A DNA stretch of 64,000 nucleotides, from positions 2,046,001 to 2,110,000 of the forward strand of contig JAHLEZ010000002.1 in the NCBI GenBank assembly GCA_020726505.1, in the 5' to 3' direction. Positions 22,257-33,413 of this stretch are shown piece after piece. Source of the DNA: Leptodontidium sp. MPI-SDFR-AT-0119. Its lineage: Eukaryota; Ascomycota; Leotiomycetes; Helotiales; Leptodontidiaceae. A model generated the notes under the pieces. That model made no database searches. It saw only the letters and a program-made list of their open reading frames with translations, and had not been told where the DNA came from. The position numbers and the translations under genes were made by a program. Position 1 is the stretch's first letter, and each line of letters starts with the position of its first letter.

Positions 22257-24206
22257 TTACGCCATCTCCAACTTCGGACCCTTAGTCTCCATCTTAAACT
22301 TAACAAACAAATCATGTCTCGCCCACCAGCTTCTCAATCGTTTTCCAAAAATATAAACTGGAATCGCCAGCAACGACAAAAAGATCGAAGTGCCACCAAA
22401 GACAAACATAATCTCCTCTGGACCTTTGGCCGCAACCCAATCGTTGGCAAAGGACGAAAGGCCGTAGAACATGAAATTCTGACCCTGTTAGCAAGATCAG
22501 ATCTCCAAGGGGATTTGGATCTAAAGCATACCTTGAAAAGCATGTTCATGATGAATATCTCGTTACTCTGGTTTCGGAAAGCGTCCAAGCCATACGCCAG
22601 TGTTGCGAAGATGCCAATCAACACACCAACCATCATCACTCCCTGGAGAAAGGCGCATAGGATCGCGTTAGCTCCAACTGACATTGCATATCCGAAGAGG
22701 AACATTCCAAGTCCCTGTGGTTGTGTCAGAAAGCATTCCAATCTAGAGTGGGAGGAGCACTTACGCAGAAGACACACGCCAGACTCATGAAGATCAGTCG
22801 GAACTCGGGCTCACTGAAAATTTCTGTCAGCCAAGGCGACACTCAAGGTTTTCGAGTTACTTACTAAACTCCCTTGTTTCTTTTCCCCATATATTTGATG
22901 ATGGGATCACTTGCCCATCCAACAAATATTGATCCAATCATCCCACCAACGAAAGGTCCAGCTCCAAGATACCCGATCTCTGCAGGACCAAAGTTCCATG
23001 GCGGTCCCGAGAAGACACCCGCCAAGATGATAGCAGAGCCGACATACCAGCTGTTTAAAAGTCCAGAAGTAATGATCGCATAGCAGGCCGCAGGATTCAA
23101 CAATGTGATGAACGGACCAGCCAGGTACTTCAACATGTTATCTTCAGAATACCTCCCGGTGTAAATCGCCAACTCTTGAACAAATGTCTTCTTCTTGGGC
23201 ACATTGGCGGCATCAACACCGACTACTACCTCTTGATGCTCTTTCTCGTATTTTGCAAGATCACCAAGGTTGTCATCCATGGCGGTGTCGGTTTCGTACC
23301 GGGTATCTCGAAGGTAGGCTGTCTCGGGGCAGAAGAGGAACATCAGGATGAATTGAACGACGAGGAAGATCTGAAACATGTGGAAGAGCCACAACCATCC
23401 TAGATCAGCAAATACGACGCCGCATATGATAGATGCGAGCGAAGAAGCTGCGTTTAGAATGAAGTTGATGAAGCCAATTCGGAGACCACGTTGGTGTACG
23501 AAATACATGTCGCCAACAGAAGCAACGATCAGGGATTCAAATGCAGATGTCGAGAAGCCTTGTATCTGGAAAGTCATATCTCAGCATGGCTCATGAGCGA
23601 GTTGCGGGTGAGTTACTCACGATTCGTGCAGCCAAGAGATAATTGTAACTAATTTTTGCTTGGCCAATTGCTGTTCCGATGATGCAGAAAAGTGTCGAGG
23701 CGAGGTAAGCAGGTCGTTTGCCATATTTTCTACTCACGGCACAAATGATTGGGCCAGATGCGCCAGCAGCGAGAAGATTATATCCAGATACAAGAACGAC
23801 GGTCGTGAGTGGTTTGTTGACTTGTTGAGCGATCACAAAGTACGAGGCATTGAGAAACGGTCCCTGCTATCGTGAGATTGTGAGAATGTGGGGAAATGAT
23901 TGATCATACATTTGTACCAGCGTTGAGCATAGCTCCAAGACAGAGAATTGCAACAATCAGTTCTTTCTTCCACATAGGCCAGTTCAATGGATCGTTTGGA
24001 TCTTCACTGGGCTGTGGTGAAAGCACAATGTGCGCGTTCTTGCCGGTGCCATGTTTCAGAGTTGAGGTGATATTCTCAACGTCGGCAGCTTGGTCGTTGA
24101 GTAGCACCGTCCCAGGGACGTGTGTGAGTTTGTTATCTGGCTGTGCGTTAGCATGGATTTTCAGTGAGACAACTGAAGGACTACCTTCGAGAACCCCAAG
24201 ACCCAT
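22257..24206 (-). CDS. MFS transporter, DHA1 (HOL1-like) type
   Basis: Seven exons: 24206..24185, 24136..23910, 23863..23621, 23565..22865, 22813..22765, 22714..22532 and 22484..22257 (550 residues). The N-terminus MGLGVLEDNKLTHVPGT and the pre-TM1 block SEDPNDPLNWPMWKKE are hallmarks of fungal drug:H+ antiporter-1 proteins near yeast Hol1. The loop between TM2 and TM3 has CAVSRKYGKRPAY (motif A equivalent), and TM4 begins LLAARIIQGFSTSAFES, rebuilt across an intron. A hydrophilic central loop of about 75 residues separates the two six-helix halves. The first coding exon has only 22 bases; an upstream ATG at 24281 would read through the intron and is not favoured. Probably plasma membrane; substrate unknown (cations, polyamines or toxic compounds in relatives). 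Confidence 0.92.
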
Positions 24207-25306
24207 CTTGACCAGAATTGGGAGCTCTGCTAGATGCTCTAAGAATGATGGATGGCACAGGAATAGAAGTGCAGATGACAAAAAGGTAGGTCAGAGTTCA
24301 AGATCTAACACGGGAGATCTACAAGTTCACTTAGGGCAGGAAAAGGAGAAGTCGCTGAGCATAAATACTAAACGACGGCTCACTCCCCGAAGCTCCTCCG
24401 CTGCAAGCTGCAATGTAACCCTGCCAATACTTTGGCAATCTGCACTCAATTCCCCAACAGTCCAGTGCAGCGCCTCATCGAAACTCTAACAAGCAACACG
24501 GTTGACTTCAGCACCAATCGTTGGCGATGCTTTTCTGTCTGGGGTTAGCTACCTTCCCCGCATTCATGGAGATTAGGCCAGTGTCCTGAGATCTTTCGGC
24601 AGATGTTCTCGATTCTGTTGTTAACTTGCCGATACATCGATATTATGCAGATAAGAAGTTCTGACCCATGCAGCTTGTATTACTGGCGATTCTTTGGACC
24701 ATGTATTATTGGTCCATAAATTTCATGCTCTCAGGGAACGGAGATGAAGCTCAACGCAAGTCGAGCTGAGAGCTACGCGTATCCAGGCCAGGTATCTCTG
24801 CGCAACAGGGTTCCTGAGACATGTGGACTTTCAAGGTTCGTCTCTGTTGCTGATGCGCATTAGATCAACCAGCTCCTTGGGATAACGTCTCCAAATCATC
24901 GAGACCTAAGGATTAGTTATTCAACTCGGGGAGGAATTACGACTATGAAACTTGGGGTTAGGGGGATTTCCTCGCTCGAAGTATCACGATTCTCACAGCC
25001 AGCTCGGGGAGGACGGTCAGGGGACGCGGCACAGCGCGCCACAAACACGCCCGAGAGTGAGCTTGAGGCTGTCAAGGAACCACAGAACCACCTCCACCCC
25101 AGATATGCGGGGATCAAAGCATCAATAATTGCTTCGAAAGCAAACGCTGGGTTTGCGGGGAAAGGAAGAAAGATCTTACGCAACGACACATCGACACGGC
25201 AGTTGGAAGTTGGACGTTCAGATGAAGTTAGCAAGTACATGTTCAAGCCCTACTCCAACAGTATCAACAAACCGTAAGATTGCAACTCCATTTCCCCATT
25301 TACAAA
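24207..25306. other. intergenic region
   Basis: About 1.1 kb between the MFS gene's start and the 3' end of the fasciclin gene, both minus strand. It should contain the MFS promoter. No convincing coding frame. Confidence 0.45.
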
Positions 25307-26797
25307 TCAGAAAAATGAGTCCTCAGCACTTCGTCCACTTTGCACAGCTCGTCCTGGACTTCGTGGTGGAATCTCTGGACCGCCTCCAGTGCTCGACACT
25401 CGATCACTGCCAGCCACTTTGTATTCAGTAGCGAATCCATCATCTTTCTTATGAATGGTCCCTCCCTGCACATAGAAGCTCCCCATCGGACTCGGCGCGC
25501 TATCCCGATGAGGTGTGAGGATTGACTCTCTGGCTTTCTGCTTTCGTCTGCGCAGGAAACTCCCAACAAAAACAGCCAGCACAGTAAAACCACCTACACC
25601 GGCTCCAACCCCGACGGCAATTTTGGTACTAGACGAGAGGCCTTGCGACGTAGACTCTTTTCCTTGAGCAGACACCGGAGCCTCAGAAGTACTAGAACTT
25701 GGAGTCGATTCGGAAGTCGTGCTCACATTTGTGGCTGAAGTTAAGCTGGAGCTCGAAGTCGACGTCGGACTGACCTTTGGAGGGGCAGAATTGTCGAAGC
25801 GATCGAGGAGACTGTGTTCATCAGCATTGTTCGAGACGGAGATGAGCTTGGTACTTACTCATCAATCACATGGATAACACCGTTGGCCACAATGTAGTCT
25901 GATGCAATGATCTTGGCGGAGTTGACATACATGTCTCCATCTTGAATGGTGATAGTCAGACTGGAGCCCTCCTGTGTCTTCAACCTCATGCCGTCTTTCA
26001 GCGCCGAGCTGTAACCGACAAAGCCGGGAACAACATGATATTGGAAAACTGCTTTCATCTCCTCGGCTGTTGAGTTTGCAGCCTGTATTGTTGCATTCCC
26101 CAAAGCGGCGGCAGAGTTTGGTATGAAGTAAGTGACGTCTGGAATTCTAAGAATTCCGTCCACATAATCTGCCTTATCAGCATTCAGATACCCCGCAGTG
26201 TTGAGGATCGAGACAAAGTATTGCATCCGCGCAGCTGATACTTGTAGAACAGCTTGGATGGGAATGGAGAGGAACTTGTCGATTATGTGAATGATACCAC
26301 CCGTGCAGATGAGTTCCTATTTATATAAGTTGAAGAACTGTAGCGGTAGAACTTAGACTCACATCTCCAACAGCTGCACTGGTTTTGTTTCCCGACACCA
26401 CTTGAGGATTCCCGTCACCATCTACTGCCAGCTCAACAGCCTGACCTCCAGTGACGTTTGCATAGCTTGGATTCGCTAGATTCGTCGACACAAATTGCGA
26501 CTCATTCGAGAATGAAAGTGTAGGGAAACCGCCCTTAAGCATTCCGTATTGGATACTTGCCAATATCAAATCTTCAGTCAAGGTAGCATTTCCCTTACTC
26601 TGTACCAATGCCGAGATTGCTTCATTGCTCGGGGCAAGGAAGGTAAAGTTGTTGCTGTTGGCAAGAAAGCTCGTTGCATTCGCCGATCCGTTGATGTAGC
26701 TGTAAAATGAGCTGAGTTCTGGGTTCGTTTGAATCACCTCGAGCAGTGTTATAGCAAAACTGCTGGGAACCAGCGTTACAAGCCATGGAATCTTCAT
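25307..26797 (-). CDS. fasciclin (FAS1) domain membrane protein
   Basis: Three exons: 26797..26363, 26316..25859 and 25811..25307 (465 residues). The order is a signal peptide (PWLVTLVPSSFAITLLEV), a first FAS1 domain with NFTFLAPSNEAI and closing LICTGGIIHIIDKFL, a second FAS1 domain with VTYFIPNSAAAL, YHVVPG and closing VANGVIHVID, then a Ser/Thr-rich stalk, one transmembrane helix (IAVGVGAGVGGFTVLAVFVG) and a basic cytoplasmic tail starting RRRKQK. Many N-x-S/T sites suit an extracellular glycoprotein. FAS1 proteins act in adhesion; this looks like a cell-surface adhesion or wall-associated protein. The unusual point is a transmembrane anchor rather than a GPI signal. Both introns restore the FAS1 H1/H2 boxes, so the model is well supported. 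Confidence 0.92.
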
Positions 26798-27657
26798 TTT
26801 TCCAAGATGAATGAAGTAGAATCGTGTTCACTTGCAAGGGCTTCCTGAGGAATTCATATACCGTAGGAGGGGTAATAATTGCCACCTAAACATGGGTTTG
26901 CGGTCCGTACAAAGACTTGCATTGCAGCAACGACTTGGATGGGGTCACATACAACGATTGGTGCGATAAGTGTCACAGGTTCGAATGCAGACAAGATAGA
27001 CATTTAGACAGGGTCAAGTATCTGGGGTATTCTCTCCAACTAATCCGGATGAGGGAGGTGGGCCGGAAGAACTTTATTTACAGTGGGAAGAAGCGAGCGG
27101 ACCGCTGTCCCTCGGCTGAACACTTGAAACTTCCTTCGGTGTTTCCTCTTCCTCATTACTGTACATCTCACCTTCCGCGATCTGCATTGCATAAGTATCA
27201 TCCCCGCGTGACAAGTTAGCTTCTAGAAGCTAAGATGGAGTGGTTGCAATTGAAAACATACTCTCCAGTAACCAGAGGCTCGTTGTCTTTCTTGGCGCTC
27301 CCATAGCTGCAGCACAAAATTCGGCTCTCTTCCGGCATTTCTTTGTGGTTAGGTATGTACCAGATGAGTGGCACTTATAGGCTGGCATCCATTTGGTACG
27401 TATCTTTGTTCAGACTCGTGGCATCTATCACATCATTCTGCTGGCTTTGTATGAAAGAAGTTCCGCATCCGTCACATGCCAAAGACTTCCCGTCGTGGCT
27501 GTTCTACAGTAACACTAACCATGCAGAACTCAATTGGATTCCCTCTAACCCCACCACATGGACGGTTAAGAAACCCGTTCAATCCGGTAGTTTAAAATGC
27601 TGGCCTTCCAGGCGCATGATGAAGCAATATTTCTTGCTGGCGAATCAACTTGGATAA
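26798..27657. other. intergenic region, possible relic sequence
   Basis: About 860 bases. The first part is the fasciclin promoter. From 27343 a frame stays open until a TAA at 27655, in the same frame as the kinase relic that follows, but its sequence is not recognisably kinase-like. I see no intact gene. Confidence 0.4.
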
Positions 27658-28807
27658 TTCGCATTGGAAAAGGCAGGCAAAGTCCTCGAATGCTCGGGAA
27701 GTGATAGTTTTAGATTAACTGGAGGGTGGGAATACCAAGGCGAGGATCCGAACCCTCCGGCGATGAGACAAGTTGTGGCAAAACAAACACAATTGGAACT
27801 ATACCGTTTCGATTATCGAGATAGACTAACCGCACTTGATGGGGGTAATATTAGGCTTTCTCTTACCAATATCAAAGCTAAACATCTCGTTCGGCAATAT
27901 GGAAGAAGTAGACTATGAGACGAGTTCGGAGAAATAGAACGCGTGGTTCGTATCTATCTCGAGCATTGCCCTAGTGGAAACATAACTTCATTGCTTCCTC
28001 AGTCCGCTGAAGAGATGAGGACCAAGCCAAATCCTTTTTCTGAAGTGGATGCATGGGGGATCTTCAAATGTTTAGCTCTTGGTATCCGAGCTATGGATAG
28101 AAGAATCGAAGAACTTTTCATTGAATTTAGATGGAACGGTCACGATGAGTTGATGCATTGTGACTTAAAAGTTGATAATGGTAAATTCAGTACCTCTATC
28201 CTATGTCAAGCTAAGAAAGGGTCAAGTATTGTTTGCATTTCGAGAGAGCGAGCATAAGCAGTATCTTATTGCAAAGGTATGCCATCCAGTCGGGGGCTAG
28301 AAGCAGCCAAAGCTGATGTGTGCTAATGAAATCCAATATTGAAGATTCCGGTGAAGGCATGGCAATTCCAACTCAAAATATTCAAGACGAGGATTGCGGG
28401 AGAAAGTTTATTGGTAGAGGAGCAGGTGGCTTCAAGCCACCTGGGGGTTTTCTCGTGATGAATGACGTACTCTTAGCCGGTATCTCAGCAGGAATAAACA
28501 ACAGCATGACCATTTGGGCCATGGCAAAATACCGGCATTCCCATCGAAACCCCCGAGGAAGGAAACATGCTCTAATCTTTGGCAATTGAGGACAATACCG
28601 AATAGCCTCCTCCTGCAAGAACATCCCGATTTCAATTTCCGTCGATTCGATGATCCAAAAGTCCCCCGCACTTCGAGATCAAGGTTACAAGCAGAAGTAG
28701 TCATAGATACCGCAATCTATTTCAACCACGGCATTAGCTTAGAAATGTTCCTGGAGTCAATCATCGCAATATTTCACGAGGGTTTAGAAATCGTGTATGT
28801 ATACTAG
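27658..28807 (+). pseudogene. protein-kinase-like relic with in-frame stops
   Basis: Fragments of a fungal protein-kinase-like domain lie in order. RIYLEHCPSGNITSLL fits the hinge region; AWGIFKCLALGIRAMD fits the helix before the catalytic loop; ELMHCDLKVDN (about 28147-28180) is the H-x-D-x-K-x-x-N catalytic loop with Cys in place of Arg. VLFAFRESEHKQYLIAK follows, then RGAGGFKPPG (APE-like motif) and MTIWAMAKY (F-helix region). A TGA at 27916-27918 interrupts the frame just before DEFGEIERVVRIYLEH, another stop (TAA) lies at 27655, and the DFG region and C-lobe need frame changes that plain introns do not clearly explain. No start codon suits the N-lobe. I take it as a decayed kinase gene; badly modelled introns are the alternative. 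Confidence 0.6.
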
Positions 28808-30312
28808 TCAAGGAAAACCGAACAACACTTAAACCGAAGGCAAGTAAACCTAGCTTCGTGGTCATCAAGAAGTCGACCTAACCCAACACAGACCATTATT
28901 TCTTTACTCCACAACTTCACCTCTTTATTTATAGTGATATACCCGGAAAGTCGCTAGATATGGTTGCTGGCATACATTTTGGACATTACTTTGGTTTTGA
29001 TACCCAGCTGTTATTTATAGGACTATATCGAAAGTAATATCATAGACACATAGATATCAATTAAAGTTACATCATATCGTGAATGTTCTTCTCTAGGAAG
29101 TGATGTCTGCAATTTTCAAAGCTTAGCGTAGAGAGCGCTGGCAAGAAGGTCATCAGATGACAGATCTCAACATAAGTTGATCATGAAAACCAAAAGATAC
29201 AGCTTGTGAGGTACCACTGACAGAAGGACTTCTTCTCTTTCCAATGCCTGTAAAACAGGATTGAGACCTGGTCAAAAGTCTTAACGTGGGATTATGGTTT
29301 CTATGAAGATTGAGCCCCAATGGGGAATAGTCCCGTTGGAAAGAGCGTCCAGAAGCAGAAGCATGTTACAACCTGTCGCTTACCCTGACGAGCATTGCCC
29401 CAAAGGCGATCATGACCGCCGCACCTGTGAGCATGAGACCATGCCCAGCTGAGGCTCATCTTCCTAGGCATCAAAATCCCGGACCAGAATGAAAACCGGT
29501 AATATGCGAATACGGTCTGAAAGTCTTGAGTGGTCCTTAACAACGACCAAAACATGGGTTTCAACCTCCTCCTCGAAGCAACTTTCAGTTTTCATACATC
29601 AACTTCAAAAATACCCCTCCATGTCATGAAATCCCAGGCGGCGCCTCGAATCTCTCAGCGAATTGTAGCTCTTAGGAGTTGGGTCGGCCTGTATCAGTCA
29701 GCGTAAGCCGTTCCTGCATGGCTGCACCTGCATAAGCTGTCGTGCTTGAGTTCGGTAATCGATGGGTAAGCCAGAGTCACCTGCAAAGTCGTGAATGCGA
29801 GACCGAACGAGCTCAGTGCTTGATACCATATTTCGCGATGGTGGAAAAGCTGAGCTTGGAAATGGCATCTGGTACATTCACGGAGACTCGTTCCTCTATA
29901 ATTTGAGGCAGTCACTCCAAAATATCAAACCTTTCAAATTTTTCACAAAAACACCAACATGTTTGGCAAATTGCGCTCCTCAAATTTGTCTTTCTATTTC
30001 TGGCTCTTTGACTTCTTCGCATGGGTCCGTCATCGCCAAATCCAAAACAACCTCCATCATTGCCGAACAACAAGTCGATGTCGCAGCTGCAAGGTTGATA
30101 ACACTTCAAGAATATGCCTCAAACTCAACATTGCTCCCATCCAGCCAGATTGCGATCTCGCTGCTACATATTACATGCGCAACTGGTCTCCAGATGTGAA
30201 AGAATAGTAAGTCATCCAAACCCGAATTCTTACTGTCCTTCCCGAAGATACCGTCACTCTTCTCCAGACCCGAATCCAAGAGACAGATCTTTCTCTTCAT
30301 CGCCATCGTCGC
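28808..30312. other. gene-poor region
   Basis: About 1.5 kb, AT-rich in its first 400 bases. Open frames on both strands are short and without recognisable domains. Nothing that I can support as a gene, tRNA or transposon. Confidence 0.4.
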
Positions 30313-30906
30313 TCAGGAGAGGATCCAGTACAATTTCCGGGGGTGGTTCCAAAGAGCCGCATTTCTGTACATACGTCTCTGATTTCTTCCTCGGCCACTT
30401 GCCATCGACTTAACCTTGTTGTATTCCTCCGCAATGGTTTTGATATTTTTTATCTCCCCTTCTAGCTTGCTCGAAGTGACTCTCTTTTCCTTCTTGGTCG
30501 GCGTTGTTGAGATAGAAAAGGTATTTTCGCTCTCGAGAAGCAACTTCTTTTCCTGTTTTTCGTCACGTATGGTTTTTGCGACCCGACGGATGATTCTGCT
30601 CTTCATGGCCTTGATAAATTCAGACTCGATGCATTGTCCTTGGAGAGTAGTAAAGTATTGCTTTAGTACCTGGGATCCATTCCAGGTTTGTGGGTTTTCG
30701 GGCATGACCTTGCCAATGTTGAACCACTGGTCTATCATTGCTTGAATGGCCCGCTGCATCAAAATGGCCTGAAGCCCATCAGACGCGGTAATCACTTTCG
30801 GGACATCACACCAGTCGTTGTAAAGTCCCGTCTTCAACTCGCTGAAGTTTCCCTTCTTGATGACCTAGATATATCCATGAATGAGAGCCTGTTCAAAGTC
30901 GCTAAA
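30313..30906 (-). pseudogene. uncharacterised coding relic with in-frame TAG
   Basis: Not recognised. The minus-strand frame from 30906 to 30313 has good coding character: FEQALIHGYI, then a TAG at 30867-30865, then VIKKGNFSELKTGLYNDW and QWFNIGKVMPENPQTWNG, and a basic C-terminal part with charged helix (AMKSRIIRRVAKTIRDEKQ) ending RKLYWILS. No ATG opens this frame upstream of the TAG. Either the TAG is the AG of an intron acceptor (ATATCTAG before GTCATC) and a 5' exon lies to the right, or this is a broken gene. I could not find a convincing 5' exon, so a relic is favoured. It lies in the same degenerate stretch as the kinase relic. Confidence 0.45.
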
Positions 30907-32513
30907 TCATTTCAGAAAATTGAGTTTAAGTAAAAGTCGAGCTCGGGTTTAAGTAAGCCTTAGTTTTGATATTCAAAGTGAATTGTATAGGTGAAAGTAA
31001 CTCGCTTCACTGGAGACAAATTTGGCTAGCCTCGATGAATATCTTGCCAGCCTTTCTTGGGTTCCTATTTACACTTTGATGAAGTCCGCGACAAGTCTAC
31101 GATCGCTTCATTGAGTTTCTGGTCAAATGGTAGGCGACCAACGAAATCTGTCCTGGCACTGCCTCATGCAGCGAATGTGCGAGGCGGCCATAGCTGCGCT
31201 TTCGTCTTTGGACCGTCATGGCTTTCTGAGCCACTAGCTTTCCGGATAACCACAACCCACAGCAGCCACCATGCATCACTCGAAAATCGCTGCTGCTTTG
31301 CTGCACAGATTGGACAGATCATTTTCCACCGACTACGGTTGCCGCAGAGGCCATTTTTGAAATCACAATTGAATTGAGCAGCTACCGACCGCCCTGCAGA
31401 GTGTGAGATTCGAGTTGGGCAAGATGCGAACCATATGATACACCAATGAGCAGTGTTTACGGGCGCGTGGCGTCTTGATGAGTACTGCCGTTGGACACGC
31501 TAGAAATTCCACCTCTGGCTCCCACAATCACAACCACAGCGTAATCACAACCGCAGCATAAGCACAACGCGAAAAGCGCGCTACGTTTTGCTCTTCCTCT
31601 ATCACAAGATGCTGTCATGAAGAAGCATAATGGTTGCATACAGACACGTTTGACTGCGTTATAGGAAATCAGGTTCTTATAATTTGTCGTATTATCATTG
31701 GGAACTTTTGTCAGTCTGCGGGGCCGAGCAGCAGCGTGCGGCTCCGCACTATTGATGCCACCACGCTGCCTCATGGTGGGGTTTCTCGCTGTCACAGCCA
31801 CAGCCACTAACTGGCATCTCAGCGCTATCTGTTCCCATCTGCTAATCACTACTCACCGCTCCATAGCCCAGTCCAGTGCCGGATGCAGGCTCGCATCACA
31901 AACCTGCATCGTTCTCTCAAGGCATTTTTTGTTTACCTCCCCGGCCCTGGCTACATCTCATTCTGGATGCCGTCCGGACTATTTTCAACCAATTGCAAGC
32001 AGAGGCCCTGCATTGAATGCTGGTCGAGACCCCCATTCTTCACAGATATCGTGGACTTTCGTAGTGGGCTGGGCTCCTCACTTCATGGGTCCGTCTCATC
32101 ATCAGCCTGGTGAGTGCTTAAAGTTATGTAGCTCTAAAATTCCCCTCTGCGCCGATAACTCTGTCACAGTCATTTTTGTCCACGATGGTCGGGACAGACC
32201 GTTAAACCAGTACTGCTTGCCAGACTGAGAGAGATACTTATAGCTGCCCATTGCTCCCCAGAGGAACATAGTTTCTTTACAACCTTCAAGTTATCTTCAC
32301 ACCCTGCCCTGAGATACTTTTGCAGGTCTCACTTCTTGAATTCATCACGTGCCAAGCCCAACCTAGTAACTCTTCTCAAGTCACAACATCTTGTTCTCCA
32401 AACACCCTCCACATCAACCCATCAGTCAAACCAAAGACTACCGTGCCTAGAGCTTAGTCATTTGATCTAGCAGTCTTTCGTTCACGCATTGTCTCCAAGT
32501 CCCATCAAGCACC
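30907..32513. other. gene-poor region and promoter
   Basis: About 1.6 kb. A frame of about 176 codons from 31698 is open on the plus strand but shows no domain or coding bias and overlaps an equally open minus-strand frame. The last 150 bases are CT/CA-rich and form the leader of the gene at 32514. Confidence 0.4.
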
Positions 32514-32971
32514 ATGCCTCCAAGCGAGACTTACTCCACAACAGCCGTCGACGGCTCTGCAAACGAGTAAGACAACCACTCCTACATTCTCCCATCATCC
32601 TCCATACCCCAATCCATCGTTACAACCCCCCTCACTCTAACACTCCAATCCAACCCAACCCAACCCAACCCAACTAAGCTCACCACCCTCCCACCAGATT
32701 CGCTCCAACCCCACACTCTCCCCCTCCTAAGACCCCCGTCCAACTCGCAGCAGACAAAGCACTCGCTTCCCAACGCATCACCACCTTCATGGCGGACACT
32801 AGCCTCGCACCTCCCATCGCCTCCATATACCCGGGATACTACGACCTTCGCAACACGGCAGCATCTCGCTGCCAAGCCGCCGCTATGAATATCAACATGT
32901 TCGACAAGGCATTCAACAAGGATGATCTCAAAGGCAACGAGCACACAGTCCAGACCGAGAAACGGAAGTGA
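32514..32971 (+). CDS. small uncharacterised protein (108 aa)
   Basis: Two exons, 32514..32566 and 32698..32971. The start has a good context (CACCATGCC), and the intron has a GTAAGA donor and a CACCAG acceptor that keep the frame. The protein is polar, starting MPPSETYSTTAVDG, with a Pro-rich stretch (PTPHSPPPKTP), then a helix-prone middle (LAADKALASQRITTFMAD), YPGYYDLRNTAASRCQAA and a basic end. No signal peptide, membrane segment or known domain. Function unknown; it looks like one of the short conserved fungal proteins, but I cannot name a family. The intron carries a CCAAC pentamer repeat just before a CTAAG branch-like site. Confidence 0.7.
32651..32676 (+). repeat. CCAAC pentanucleotide microsatellite in intron
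   Basis: Tandem AACCC/CCAAC units (about five copies) inside the intron 32567..32697 of the small gene, ending about 20 bases before the acceptor. Repeat length could vary between strains. Confidence 0.8.
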
Positions 32972-33413
32972 AATGGAATTGACATAGGAAGGAACAAAAC
33001 GGCAAAGGACGAACATGCTCGAGTAGAAAAAGACAGAGGCATGTCATCCGGTTTTCGCAAAGGAACATGAAGCTGGTGTTTACTTACCCCTGACCAAGCA
33101 CGTGAACGCAAAGCCAGTGGCTGACGAGTCGAACAGTGTCCATTCGAAAAACGATAGAAAATACCGCGCTATATCTATGTCTTGGCCAATATGGTGGGCT
33201 CCTAAGACTGTATACCGAGCCGTGAGGAGGGCGGAAGCCACCCTTGCGCTCAAACCACTCACCCCAACCGGATTCCATCCCAAGTTCACTCCATGCCAAC
33301 GCCAACCCAACGCCAACGCTGTGCTAAATTCCATTCATCTGATTTGCAAACTCGATTCTTCGTTGAGAATGTTTATTGCAAATCCCATCATCATTAATTC
33401 GGGCTCCTCGGAC
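32972..33413. other. convergent intergenic region
   Basis: About 440 bases between the 3' ends of two convergent genes. No gene or repeat of note. Confidence 0.45.

Noticed and set aside
24207..24281. Upstream ATG for the HOL1-like MFS gene
   Set aside because: Family N-termini start at MGLGVLED; the extra residues are not family-like.
31698..32228. Long plus-strand open frame
   Set aside because: No coding bias or domain, opposite strand equally open, no suitable start context.
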